Source: G965212025 sp965212025 (GTDB taxonomy: Bacteria; Pseudomonadota; Gammaproteobacteria; Poriferisulfidales; Oxydemutatoraceae). From it: a DNA stretch of 64,000 bases. Location: assembly GCA_965212025.1 (NCBI GenBank), contig OZ243039.1, positions 930,001 to 994,000 of the forward strand, read 5' to 3'. The notes below the pieces were generated by a model. It was not told the DNA's origin and did not search any database. It saw only the letters and a program-made list of their open reading frames with translations. Positions 17,267 through 26,906 of this stretch are shown here, piece by piece (positions within the stretch are counted from its first letter, which is position 1; every line of letters begins with the position of its first letter). The position numbers were made by a program, and so were the translations under genes.

Positions 17267-17786
17267 CCCTTCACCAACAGTGGATACTTATGACAAATGC
17301 CCGGAAATGAGCGCCCCGGAAGTGGCGCAGGCCTTGATAAAAGCCATGGCAAGGGACGACCTGTCTTTTGCAATCGTGAATTTTGCTAACGCCGACATGG
17401 TCGGGCACAGCGCGTCTCCGACCCCTACCATCCAGGCAGTGGAAGCCATTGACAAGCAAGTCGGCGACCTTTACCTGGCGGCAAAAAGATACGGCTGGAC
17501 CTTGGTCATCACCTCGGATCACGGCAACTGCGATGAAATGGTTGACCTGGAAACCGGAGAGCCAAACACCTGTCACACGGACAACCCTGTTCCCTGCCTG
17601 ATCGTGAATGACCCCGGACGCAGGCAGGTTCGTGCGCTAGAGTTTGCAGACGGATGTGCCATCAGCAGCATTGCGCCGACCGTTTTGGATCTGATGGGCA
17701 TCAACATCCCGACAGAAATGAAAGCACCTTCCCTCATCCTGAACCCAAAGGCACTGCGTAAAAGAAAAGCCACGCGTGGTGCGTAA
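17267..17786 (+). pseudogene. gpmI 3' fragment (duplicate)
   Basis: About 170 codons identical or nearly so to the end of gpmI (from the codons for SPxVDTYDKCPEM to the stop), with only a handful of substitutions such as Leu/Phe and Asn/Lys changes. It lacks the start, the nucleophile serine and the first two thirds of the enzyme. The homology begins right after the repeated trailer T1 and continues past the gpmI stop into the leader of the next pentapeptide gene. It therefore marks the left edge of a tandemly duplicated block rather than an independent gene. Confidence 0.95.
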
Positions 17787-18061
17787 TGTAGTGCGGCAAT
17801 GCCGGAAAAAACCCAAGCTTTATCCGGGTAGAACCAGTGGGATTCGCACACCTTGTTCGGGGTCATTCTCAGTTTGGTTCCGTATCCGTCTTATGGCGCG
17901 TGCCACAAATTGGGAAGGTCGTTGCGTGCTCGCCAAAGCTACGTATGTTGAGCAAAAATCCGGTGGTTTCTTTTCAGCAGATAAAGCATAAAATATGACG
18001 GGGCAGAGAAGAAACTACCTAGGCTTTATATTTTTGATTTTCAGGAACTGATGTGGAAAAA
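17787..18061. other. Leader region before the second pentapeptide gene
   Basis: Homologous to the region after gpmI. Compared with the first copy it has lost about 140 bases between TTTTCAGC and AGATAAAGC. It keeps the short AAAATATGRCG and CTACCTAGGC elements that also precede paralogue 1. Confidence 0.6.
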
Positions 18062-20461
18062 ATGAATGGCAGCTCTACAAACGAAGATACGATCAAGCAA
18101 AACAACGGTGAAAACAAAGACGACCGGATAGAAGAATTAGCACGGAAGTTACGTATGTCAATGTTGGTTGTGCTGATTTTTTTCTTTTACGCGCTCCTTG
18201 CGGTTTTATCAACCACCGACATGATGCTTTTAAGGAAAGGGGTGATAGCCTTGCCTATCATCCAAGCTAGCGTCCCGGTGGTGGCATTCTACCTAATAGC
18301 TCCACTCGTGCTTGTTCTTGTGCATCTTCATTTGCTCGCAAAATTAATCCTGAATGCCAGAAGAATATATTATAGTTGTGATTCTAAGCAAACACCCAAT
18401 GAAGCACATGGTTGGTTCCACAAAGGCCTTATAATATTATTCTCATTTGAGCAAAAGAGACTTATTTCAGAGATGAAGAATGAGAATCTTAGAGGACTCT
18501 TTGTACGCGTAGTTTTTCTAATAATATTTGTAGCGGTCCCGCTGTTGATTTTATTGATATTGCAAGCGCGCTTTCTCGCTTACCAAGACGAGTGGATCAC
18601 ACTGTATCACCAATCCCTAGTCACATTGGATCTAGTTTCTCAATTCGTGTTTATGCGGAGTTTTTACAAACTTTTTAGGGTTGAAAAGGAACCTCCATGT
18701 GTACCACTACGTGTTATATTGGCTGGTTTAGCGTTTATTGTATTACCATTTCTCTTTGTTTGGACATTTGTTTGGGCAGTGGCATTGACTCCGGATGGTT
18801 ATATTGAAAAAACAATCGAATTCGATTTACAACAATCAATTGCGAGATGTTTTTTCTTGGATTGGTGGAAAGAAGGAGGAGGAGGGGAAGGAAAAGATAA
18901 TTTATTTTCGTGCCCTATAGTAAAAGGTGAGCGTTTTATTAATATCCAAGGTAAAGTCATCACTTTGCAAGATACACAGCCCGAGATTATTGGAGCCATA
19001 ATTCAAGCTGGTGGTAACTTTACCCCTGAAATACCTTGTGAGTATACTGGAGGAATGCTTGTTTTGAGCGGCCGTCGTCTAAATTACGCAAACTTCAGTG
19101 ACTCGGTGTTTGAGTGTGTTGAGATGGAAAGCACACAATTGATCCGTTCAAATCTAGCTCGTGCCAAGCTGAACGGTATCAGTTTGCAAAAAGCTGACTT
19201 GCGCGGTGCAGACCTGAGAAATGTCAAGCTTAGCACAGCAAATTTGATCGAGGCTAATCTGAGTAAGGCTAATCTGAGAGGGGCTGTTTTGAGTAGTGCT
19301 AATCTACGTGGTGCTAATCTGTTTGGTGCTAATCTGGTTGAGGCTAATCTGAGTGATGCTAATCTGTTTGGTGCTAATCTACGTGATGCTAAACTGTTTG
19401 GTGCTAATCTGTTTAAGGCTAATCTGTTTAAGGCTAATCTGGGTGATGCTAGTCTGGCTAATGCTAATCTGAGAGGGGCTGAGCTGACTGATGCTAATCT
19501 GAGTGGTGCTGATCTGAGTGGTGCTGATCTGAGTGGTGCTGATCTGAGTACAGCTATTCTGATTCGGGCTAATCTGAGTTGGGCTAATCTGAGTGGGGCT
19601 GATCTGAGTGGGGCTGATCTGGGTGGGGCTGATCTGGGTGATGCTAATCTGGTTGATGCTAATCTGAGTGGGGCTAATCTGAGTGGGGCTAATCTGAGTG
19701 GGGCTGATTTGAGTAGGTCTTATTTGATTGAGGCTGATCTGAGAGATGCTGATCTGATTGGGGCTGATCTGATTAGTGCTAGTCTGGGTGGGGCTAATCT
19801 CAGCAAGGCTGTTCTGAGTCGTGCTGATCTGAGAGGTGCTGATCTGAGAGATGCTGATCTGATTGGGGCTGATCTGATTAGTGCTAGTCTGGGTGGGGCT
19901 AATCTCAGCAAGGCTGTTCTGAGTCGTGCTGATCTGAGAGGTGCTGATCTGAGAGGTGCTGATCTGAGAGGTGCTGATCTGATAGAGGCTGATCTGAGAG
20001 AGGCTGATCTTTCGGGTGCTGATCTGTCGGGTGCTGATCTGCGTTGGACTCGTCTGACAGGTGCTAAACTGATAGAGGTTGATCTGAGTGGTTCTGATCT
20101 GAGCAGAGCGGAGATGTACGGTGCAAGGCTATACGAGGCTCAGCTTCACGGTGCAACATTAGAAGGTGCCAAGTTGTATGGTGCCAACTTTTCTGGATCT
20201 ACACCGCGTGTTACAAACTTTCGAGATGTTGATGTGGATAAACCGGAAAATTGGGTCGATATTTTGAAAACTATCAAATTGCTTCTGGAATCAAAAGGCT
20301 ATTCGAAGGGTGATGTTGACGCACGGTTGGCAGAGATTGAACAAAACGCAGCTTCACCATTAGGTTATGTTCCGCCGACAGGTACTGATCATTGTGGCTT
20401 ATACGCTGGAGAACCTGAATGGGATTTACCTCCAGAGTGTACTGAAGTTAAGACACACTAA
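18062..20461 (+). CDS. Membrane-anchored pentapeptide-repeat protein 2 (longest)
   Basis: 799 residues from ATG 18062 (a GTG three codons upstream is also in frame). Five hydrophobic helices fill the first ~240 residues, including the family block STTDMMLLRKGVIALPIIQ. A soluble loop with two Trp (DWWKEGGGGEGKDN) precedes the GERFINIQ motif and EIPCEYTGG. About 70 pentapeptides then run from residue ~345 to ~715, mostly ADLSG, ANLSG and ADLRG, consistent with a long beta-helix of roughly 17 coils. The tail GTDHCGLYAGEPEWDLPPEC matches paralogue 1. At DNA level the repeat is a near-perfect 15-mer (GCTGATCTGAGTGGG type). The topology suggests a helix rod held at the inner membrane; its partner is unknown. 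Confidence 0.82.
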   Translation: MNGSSTNEDTIKQNNGENKDDRIEELARKLRMSMLVVLIFFFYALLAVLSTTDMMLLRKGVIALPIIQASVPVVAFYLIAPLVLVLVHLHLLAKLILNARRIYYSCDSKQTPNEAHGWFHKGLIILFSFEQKRLISEMKNENLRGLFVRVVFLIIFVAVPLLILLILQARFLAYQDEWITLYHQSLVTLDLVSQFVFMRSFYKLFRVEKEPPCVPLRVILAGLAFIVLPFLFVWTFVWAVALTPDGYIEKTIEFDLQQSIARCFFLDWWKEGGGGEGKDNLFSCPIVKGERFINIQGKVITLQDTQPEIIGAIIQAGGNFTPEIPCEYTGGMLVLSGRRLNYANFSDSVFECVEMESTQLIRSNLARAKLNGISLQKADLRGADLRNVKLSTANLIEANLSKANLRGAVLSSANLRGANLFGANLVEANLSDANLFGANLRDAKLFGANLFKANLFKANLGDASLANANLRGAELTDANLSGADLSGADLSGADLSTAILIRANLSWANLSGADLSGADLGGADLGDANLVDANLSGANLSGANLSGADLSRSYLIEADLRDADLIGADLISASLGGANLSKAVLSRADLRGADLRDADLIGADLISASLGGANLSKAVLSRADLRGADLRGADLRGADLIEADLREADLSGADLSGADLRWTRLTGAKLIEVDLSGSDLSRAEMYGARLYEAQLHGATLEGAKLYGANFSGSTPRVTNFRDVDVDKPENWVDILKTIKLLLESKGYSKGDVDARLAEIEQNAASPLGYVPPTGTDHCGLYAGEPEWDLPPECTEVKTH
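19739..19948 (+). repeat. 105-bp duplication inside pentapeptide gene 2
   Basis: Two consecutive 105-bp units (19739-19843 and 19844-19948), practically identical, each encode seven pentapeptides beginning LRDADLIGADLISASLGGAN. The level of identity is much higher than between other coils, so this is a recent in-frame expansion. Confidence 0.9.
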
Positions 20462-21403
20462 TGAGCAAAGGTCACTTCGTTTAGCTGAAGCGGTATAACA
20501 GGCAGACAGACGAACGAGCCTTAACATGGGATTTTCAGAGCTCATGTCTGCGCAGAGCTCTGAGCCGAACACTTTGCGGGGAATGCCGGTATTTTTATAT
20601 GTCTCGGGAAAATCAGGGCGGCTTTGCTCTTCTATTATGTGTCGCGCACCTTCAGACGATATGTTGGTTGCTTCTCTGTCAGATAGTTTAAGCGTTTCTC
20701 CTTTCCTTGGGCGTTTACTGCCTCTCGCTCCTGCGTGGAATCATCGCTCATTAAGATTGATTGGACACCACAACGAGCGTGTGAAGCTATTTCACCCTTG
20801 TGGTAGCCATTAAGCTTTTATATCCAAGGAAATATTTGCTGGTTCCCCTCAAGAGATTGTTTCCTGGTTCAAAATGAAACATCCATGGCTAGTCTCTTTT
20901 ACTTTCTGGAACGGAATGGATGCCGCAAGCAGATAACGGTTGCATCTGACGGTTTGCCTACTGTTTGATCGTGTCCTTGCCTGATACGTAGTTTTGTTTC
21001 TGGGCATGGGCTTCGGCTTCGGCTTGTCTGTCACGTGTTGTCTAGGTTTCTACGGGGCAGGTCAGTTAGGCTATCGTTGGTTGGTTCGTAGGCTGAACCC
21101 TTCACCTGCCAAAGCATACGCTTGATGAGCGAAAATCCGATGGTTTCTTTTCAGTTTCCAAAGTTGGCAAGCACTGGAAGGCGTACGAGTGGAAGGCGTA
21201 CGAGTGGAAGGCATACGGGCGAAGGGCGTGTTCGGTGGTGAACCCGGCCTGCCCTGAACCCGTTGTTGATTTTCGGCCAGTCACTTTAATTCCAGTGCGA
21301 TGGATAAAGAAATCGGCAACAGATAAAGCATAAAATATGGCGGGGCAGGGAAAAAATGATCCAGGCTTTATATTTTTGACTTTCGGGAGCTGAGGTGGAA
21401 AAA
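20462..21403. repeat. Trailer T2 and leader before pentapeptide gene 3
   Basis: 20462-21100 repeats trailer T1. It passes directly, at CCCTTCACCTGCC, into leader sequence like 14787-14960, so the gpmI fragment expected here has been deleted. A GGAAGGCGTACGAGT-like element is repeated three times around 21175-21220. No gene is visible. Confidence 0.7.
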
Positions 21404-23251
21404 ATGAGTGGCAACCTTAAAAGCGAAAAGCTGTCGGGGCAAAACGGCGACAGCCGTGCAGGTGGCCGAGCTGATTTCGTGGACGAATTGCGCCAATCCA
21501 TCTACGGGTCAGCCCAAACAATACGTTCCCTGATGCTCTTTGTGCTGATTTCTGTTGCCTATGTGCTCATCTTGGTTGGGTTGACCACCGACATGATGCT
21601 TTTGAGGGAAGAGGCGATTGTTTTGCCTTTTATCCAGGTTGGCGTCCCGGTGGTGGCATTCTACGTGGTCGCTCCTCTGCTGATCCTGTTTTTGCATTTT
21701 AATCTGCTCGCCAGGTTAACTTTGTTGGCCAGGGACATACACGCCTGCTTTGGCGATATCCATTCTCAGCCAATAACGCCCAATGCGGATGGTATGTTTG
21801 AGACGACTTTGACCATGTTGTTTCCAATTGATCCGGTGCGTCTCATGTTGGACATGCGGAAGGTGACGCTGGAAAGGGCTGTTTTAAGTACAGTTTTCCT
21901 CATTCAGGTTGCGACAGTCCCGCTGCTTGTTTTACTGATATTGCAGGCGCGCTTTCTCGCTTTCCAAGACGAGTGGATTACGTTGTTCCACCAAATAACG
22001 GTCACGGTTGACCTGTTTTTTCAGTTTCTGTTCATGTTGAACTTTAGCAGGCTTTGGGGAGGTGGAGGGAAATTCCTACGTATACCACGTTATTTGATTG
22101 TCTCGGTGTTGATTGTCATCCCGGCTTTCTATGCCTGGGCGGTCGCTTTGGTTCCGGATGGCTATATTGAAAATAAAGTCAAAAGTGACTGGCAGCAATC
22201 AGTCGCGGGGTGTTTTTTCCCGGATTGGTGGAAAAAATATGAAGGTGATCTGTTTCCGTGTGACTTTTTGGAGGGTGAGCGCTTTATTAATGTCCAAAGT
22301 AAGATCATTACTTTGCAGGATGTGCCGCCAGAAGTTGTTGGTGCTTTGGTGCAGGCAGGGGGTAAGCCTACCCCTGAAATACCTTGTGAGCATATTGGGG
22401 AGCTAAAGCTGAGCGAACGCCGTCTCTTTTATGCAAACTTCAGCGACTCGAGATTCAAGTGTGTTGAGATGGAGAATGCGCAGCTGTACGGGGCAAAGCT
22501 GGTTGGAACCAAGCTGAACGGTATTGATTTGCAAAGAGCCGAGTTGCGTGGTGCAGACCTGCGCCGCGCTGAGCTGAATGGTGCCGACTTGCGTGATGCC
22601 GGGTTAAATAATGCGAGTCTGCGCAATGCCGAGTTAAATTATGCGGATCTGCGTGGTGCCAGGTTAAATGGTGCGGATCTTCGCAATGCGAGGCTGAACA
22701 AGGCAGATTTGCGTGGTGCCATGCTACACGGTGCAGATCTGCGTACATCTGAGCTACATGGCGCAGACCTGCGCAAGTCTGAGCTGCACGGTGCAAGGTT
22801 ACGCAGTTCCGGGCTACATGGTGCAGACCTTTCCGGGGCACAGCTGTACGGTGCTGATCTGAGCTGGGCCGAGCTGCACAGTGCTGACCTGAGCTGGGCC
22901 GAGCTGCACGGAGCTGATCTTTACGGAGCCGAGTTGCACGGTGCTGACCTGTCCGGAGCACAGCTCTACGGTGCAAATCTGTACGAGACTCAGCTTTACG
23001 ACACGAAGCTCAGCAATACTGAACTGCACGGCACTAACCTCTCCGGAGCCAAATTACACAATACAAGCCTGGACGAAGTTGACGGAGAAATGCCTAATAG
23101 GGAAAGGTGGGTCAACATTTTGGGCAATGTCGAGCGTGGCCTGAAAGAAGTGGGCTATACGGAGAGTGAGATCGCTGCTCGCTTGGCAACGATTAAACGC
23201 AACGGAGCCTCAACGCCGGGTTTTGTTTTGCCTTCTTCTGTCAGCGACTGA
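21404..23251 (+). CDS. Membrane-anchored pentapeptide-repeat protein 3
   Basis: 615 residues from ATG 21404 (GAGGTGG just upstream). Architecture as in the other two: about five membrane helices in residues 45-260, a WQQSVAGCFFPDWWKK loop, the GERFINVQ motif, EIPCEHIGELKLSERR, then about 45 pentapeptides. Its repeats are more diverse than in paralogue 2, with many (A/E)LHGADL and LRxxELNGADL units. The last residues (STPGFVLPSSVSD) differ from the DHCGLYAG tail of the other two. Codon use in the repeats is less uniform, suggesting an older repeat array. The function is unknown. Confidence 0.8.
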   Translation: MSGNLKSEKLSGQNGDSRAGGRADFVDELRQSIYGSAQTIRSLMLFVLISVAYVLILVGLTTDMMLLREEAIVLPFIQVGVPVVAFYVVAPLLILFLHFNLLARLTLLARDIHACFGDIHSQPITPNADGMFETTLTMLFPIDPVRLMLDMRKVTLERAVLSTVFLIQVATVPLLVLLILQARFLAFQDEWITLFHQITVTVDLFFQFLFMLNFSRLWGGGGKFLRIPRYLIVSVLIVIPAFYAWAVALVPDGYIENKVKSDWQQSVAGCFFPDWWKKYEGDLFPCDFLEGERFINVQSKIITLQDVPPEVVGALVQAGGKPTPEIPCEHIGELKLSERRLFYANFSDSRFKCVEMENAQLYGAKLVGTKLNGIDLQRAELRGADLRRAELNGADLRDAGLNNASLRNAELNYADLRGARLNGADLRNARLNKADLRGAMLHGADLRTSELHGADLRKSELHGARLRSSGLHGADLSGAQLYGADLSWAELHSADLSWAELHGADLYGAELHGADLSGAQLYGANLYETQLYDTKLSNTELHGTNLSGAKLHNTSLDEVDGEMPNRERWVNILGNVERGLKEVGYTESEIAARLATIKRNGASTPGFVLPSSVSD

Positions 23252-23735
23252 TCAACTCATCGCAACATGCCGGTTCGCAGTTATCGAAAGGGTGCGCTGA
23301 AGACATAACGCGCGAATAGGAAGGTGGCGCGTCATCTACCAGAAGCAGCAGCATAAAACGGGTAGACAGGTGAGCGAGCCTAATGTGGGATTTTCAGGTT
23401 GTTTTCGTGGGTCTGCGGGTCATGCCCTACGGCGAAACCGGTATTTTTATACGCTCCGTGTGGCTCAGTGCGAGTCGGCCTTCCCCCCATCTCTGGTACG
23501 CTGGACGTTTCTCTTCAGGCAGTTTCAGGCATCTATCCCTGGATGCTTGCTATTTCCCGTTTCAGAAAGAAGCCATTAACCGACGATACCCGGTGTGGCT
23601 GATTGAGTGCCCGGGTATGGGAAGCGATTTCCTTCATACGCCACCGTCAAGCTTTATATACGGGTAAAAGTACCAGCCAGTCTCTTTCAAGTGGCTGTTT
23701 CCTGGTACAAGGCGAAACATCCGTGATTCAGATTC
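23252..23735. repeat. Trailer T3, partly homologous to T1 and T2
   Basis: Shares GGTATTTTTATA, CTGTTTCCTGGTNCAA and GAAACATCCGTG islands with the other trailers but is more diverged. There is no convincing gene. It separates the pentapeptide genes from the convergent effector-like gene A1. Confidence 0.55.
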
Positions 23736-25076
23736 TCAGCTGACTGGTTTTTCCTCCTGTTTGGGGTCGGGGGTTCCGGGTGTCGGCACGGGTGTCTCGG
23801 TCTTATTCGGTGCCTCGGTCTTCATGGTATCAATTTTACGCGGCGGTTTCGGCGGAGGCGCAGCAATGTTGTCTACAGGCCGCGGCTGTTGCGCACCATC
23901 ATCACCAGCCTGTTTCCCAACCTTGTTGACCGTGGAGTAAGTATGGTCAGGTAGTTGACCATCTGTATCTTCCTTAATTCTATTGTGCCACTTCGTAGTT
24001 TCAGCTGTTTTTGTTGGATCACGAAGCGTGTGGGAACTGCCAATAGGACCAATAGATTCATACAGACCTGAATCCCTCGAGGCACCTGAACCTGAAGGCA
24101 CATCAGGCAACGGCCGGCTTGGCGTAGCTTCAGTGGTTCTCTCAGGTTCATGAACCGTGCCAGAAGCATCATTATCATCATCAACTTCTGCATACGAACC
24201 TGAATACTCCAAAGTATTTACAGGCATAGTTGGCAACGGCTGATTTTGCTTACTTTTGGGTTCGGGATTGGCCGACGCTCGTCTGGTGATGGCAGATTCA
24301 AAGGCGGCTGGGTTTATTCTTCCCCCTCTGGTGTGCCTGCTTTTCGAGTGCTCATTCCTTATGGCAACATCCAGCTGTGCGTTCATATCCTGAGGACTTG
24401 CTTTTTCAAGCATCGCCACTCGAATATCTTCGACTCCTCCAGGCTTATTGCCACCTCTTTGCTGCTGTTGCGGATTAGCCATTTCTTGCCTGGTCGATAC
24501 GCTCAGGAGGTGTTCTCCTTCGTCCCGCTGGATCTCGTTTTCTGGAGCAATTTCTGCTGCTGCCGCTATAAAAACCCGATGCAGGGAATCCAGAAATGCC
24601 TGCCTGTTTCCAACGTTCCGCTCGGCATTTTTGAGCGCTGTACTCACGTCTTTGGACAGGCCAGCGGGTGGCTGCCCATTTGCCCATACTTCACGGTGGG
24701 CTTGTGAGGGTCTGTCTCCTAGTGTGCGAATCTGGTTTTTTGGAACTTCCTGACCTTGGTAAGATTTCAAGCCCTGTCGGGAATATTTTGCCTGTGACCC
24801 GGAACTGGTTCGTATTTCATCCTCTATCATATTCAAAAGAGCATGTCGGTTTTCCAATTTCTTGTCACGATAGCCGGGTGATACAGCCCACATAAAGCTA
24901 TGAAGCAATTGTGAAAGTGGTCCTCTCCTTCTGACGGAGTAGACGGCTTCCACGTTATTTGAGAATTTCTCCTGCTTGAATGCGGTCAGGGAGCTGTAGC
25001 CCATTTTGGGCGTATTCGCCTCATTTACTGCATGCCATGCATTCACATAACCTACTGTTGGTTTTATCTGGCTCAT
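23736..25076 (-). CDS. Effector-like protein A1 with EPIYA-like and SH3-ligand-like motifs
   Basis: 446 residues, no recognised family. Residues 1-250 form the conserved part: RRRGPLSQLLHSFMWAVSPGYR (helical), NRHALLNMIEDEIRTS, and later INPAAFESAI. From 270 on it is disordered, rich in Pro, Thr, Asp and Glu. Three tyrosines sit in phosphosite-like contexts: GSYAEV (Y295), GLYESI (Y339) and HTYSTVNK (Y380). RPLPDVP (321-327) matches the class I SH3 ligand pattern and PPKPPR (408-413) the class II pattern. There is no signal peptide or membrane helix. A good GGAGG lies 11 bases before the ATG. The first ~170 residues are nearly identical to A2. An exported host-directed effector is an inference from composition and motifs only. 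Confidence 0.7.
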   Translation of the reverse strand: MSQIKPTVGYVNAWHAVNEANTPKMGYSSLTAFKQEKFSNNVEAVYSVRRRGPLSQLLHSFMWAVSPGYRDKKLENRHALLNMIEDEIRTSSGSQAKYSRQGLKSYQGQEVPKNQIRTLGDRPSQAHREVWANGQPPAGLSKDVSTALKNAERNVGNRQAFLDSLHRVFIAAAAEIAPENEIQRDEGEHLLSVSTRQEMANPQQQQRGGNKPGGVEDIRVAMLEKASPQDMNAQLDVAIRNEHSKSRHTRGGRINPAAFESAITRRASANPEPKSKQNQPLPTMPVNTLEYSGSYAEVDDDNDASGTVHEPERTTEATPSRPLPDVPSGSGASRDSGLYESIGPIGSSHTLRDPTKTAETTKWHNRIKEDTDGQLPDHTYSTVNKVGKQAGDDGAQQPRPVDNIAAPPPKPPRKIDTMKTEAPNKTETPVPTPGTPDPKQEEKPVS

Positions 25077-25205
25077 GGATCAAATTCCTCCGAATCTGTC
25101 TGTTGAATACCGGGCTTTTCGTTGCGCCCGTTGACTGGTTTTGCCAGTTCCTAAAAACATCTGCTCATCCTTCCTGCGACAGTTTCACAATGACACGTTG
25201 CAAAG

Positions 25206-25612
25206 TCACAGGCTGGACACGTTTGGATTTTTAACTGAACTGACACTAATTTCTGCTTCAGACTGCGGCTGTGGATCCTGCTTTGTCAGGGTCTATCCAG
25301 CCCTGCTCTGTATCCCGGCCTGCCACGGCTATTTCCGGGCTCACGTGCCCGTCTCCGTCAGACTGGATCGGTTGGTAGCGGTCGCCGGTCTTGCAGGTGC
25401 TAATCTTTGAGTTGCCGCCGTCTGTTTTGTAGTGGGCACTGTTTCAGGTGGCGGTGGTTCCACAGTTTGAAGCATTGACTCTAGAGATGGCGCCGGAGGT
25501 TCCGGTTGCACAGGCGGCAGAATTTCCATAGCTTTATGCAACGTAAGAACCCTTGTTGGCTTTCTGTCTTTTCGCTCAAGCAGCTGTTTTCCAGACGGCA
25601 TGTTTCAGCCAG
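25206..25612 (-). pseudogene. Decayed 3' part of a B-type effector-like gene
   Basis: This stretch matches gene B (26907-27986): the segment around GCTGAAACATGCCGTC, the ATxCTGCCxCCTGT codons for the ILPPV motif, and the shared end TTAACTGAACTGACACTAAT. A one-base shift after the CRxE codons and an internal deletion break the frame. A proline-rich open stretch of 86 codons remains (EILPPVQPEPPAPS). Its placement between A1 and A2 shows that a unit of B 3' end plus A was duplicated. Confidence 0.8.
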
Positions 25613-25616
25613 TTTC

Positions 25617-26777
25617 TCAACTGACGGACTCTTCCTGCTTGGGCTCGTGGGTTCTTCTGGGTGCCGGCACCGGTGTCGACACCTGTGCCGGCGTTCTGAG
25701 TTTCGGCTTCTCTGACACCTCTGGCGGCTCCCTCGGAGTCCTGCCACCCCGAGTCGTCGGTTTTTCCGGCGGACTGGTAGATATGACGTCCACAGACTGT
25801 GTCAGTTGGTCACGACGGCCACCACTTCCCCCAGTGCCAGTATAGGCAGGTAGTTGGCGACTCTCATATCTAGGTGGACGACTCTCATATCCAGGTGGTG
25901 TTGGATATCTAGGTGGTATTGGTGCCGATTGGGAACGTCCGCGCTGAGGTTCGGGTTCGCGTTCGAGAATAGGCTCGCGTTCAGTCCGTGCTTCTGTTTG
26001 TCTGGCGATGGCAGATTGAAAGGCGGCTGGGTTTATTCTTCCCCCTCTGGTGTGCCTGCTTTTCGAGTACTCATTCCTTATGGCAACATCCAGCTGTGCT
26101 GTCGTTTCCTGAGGATCTGCTTTTTCAAGCATCGCCACTCGAATATCTACGACTTCCTTAGACTTTCTCGCACCAACTATTGCTTTCTCAAACGATTCGG
26201 TCAGGAGTGGGGGTTCTCCATGATTCCCCCGGATCTCTTGATCTGGAGCAATTTCTGCTGCGGCCGCTATAAAAACCCGATGCAGGGAATCCAGAAATGC
26301 CTGCCTGTTTCCAACGTTCCGCTCGGCTTTTTTGAGCGCTGTACTCACGTGTTCGGACAGGCCAGCGGGTGGCTGCCCATTTGCCCATACTTCACGGTGG
26401 GCTTGTGAGGGTCTGTCGTCTATTGTGCGAATCTGGTTTTCTTGAGCTTCCTGACCTTGGTAAGATTTCAAGCCCTGTCGGGAATATTTTGCCTGTGACC
26501 CGGAACTGGTTCGTATTTCATCCTCTATCATATTCAAAAGAGCATGTCGGTTTTCCAATTTCTTGTCACGATAGCCGGGTGATACAGCCCACATAAAGCT
26601 ATGAAGCAATTGTGAAAGTGGTCCTCTCCTTCTGACGGAGTAGACGGCTTCCACGTTATTTGAGAATCTCTCCTGCTTGAATGCGGTCAGGGAGCTGTAG
26701 CCCATTTTGGGCGTATTCGCCTCATTTACTGCATGCCATGCATTCACATAACCTACTGTTGGTTTTATCTGGCTCAT
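25617..26777 (-). CDS. Effector-like protein A2
   Basis: 386 residues. The N-terminal ~170 residues are almost identical to A1; a middle part with RVAMLEKADPQETTAQLDVAI and KSRHTRGGRINPAAF is also shared. The C-terminal tail is different: REPILEREPEPQRGRSQSA, then PIPPRYPTPPGYESRPPRYE with duplicated YESR, and a Pro/Arg-rich end PVPAPRRTHEPKQEESVS. It lacks the three tyrosine motifs of A1 but keeps proline-rich possible SH3 sites. The upstream GGAGG and 130-base spacer to gene B are the same as those upstream of A1. The product is cytosolic in the producer or exported by an unknown route. Confidence 0.7.
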   Translation of the reverse strand: MSQIKPTVGYVNAWHAVNEANTPKMGYSSLTAFKQERFSNNVEAVYSVRRRGPLSQLLHSFMWAVSPGYRDKKLENRHALLNMIEDEIRTSSGSQAKYSRQGLKSYQGQEAQENQIRTIDDRPSQAHREVWANGQPPAGLSEHVSTALKKAERNVGNRQAFLDSLHRVFIAAAAEIAPDQEIRGNHGEPPLLTESFEKAIVGARKSKEVVDIRVAMLEKADPQETTAQLDVAIRNEYSKSRHTRGGRINPAAFQSAIARQTEARTEREPILEREPEPQRGRSQSAPIPPRYPTPPGYESRPPRYESRQLPAYTGTGGSGGRRDQLTQSVDVISTSPPEKPTTRGGRTPREPPEVSEKPKLRTPAQVSTPVPAPRRTHEPKQEESVS

Positions 26778-26906
26778 GGATCAAATTCCTCCGAATCTGT
26801 CTGTTGAATACCGGGCTTTTAGTTGCGTCCGTTGACTGGTTTTGCCAGTTCCTAAAAACATCTGCTCATCCTTCCTGCGACAGTTTCACAATGACACGTT
26901 GCAAAG

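Noticed and set aside
14641..23735. Possible CRISPR array, considered because of many short regular repeats
   Set aside because: The 15-bp repeats are coding pentapeptide units with no spacers. No other array in the window has repeat-spacer structure.
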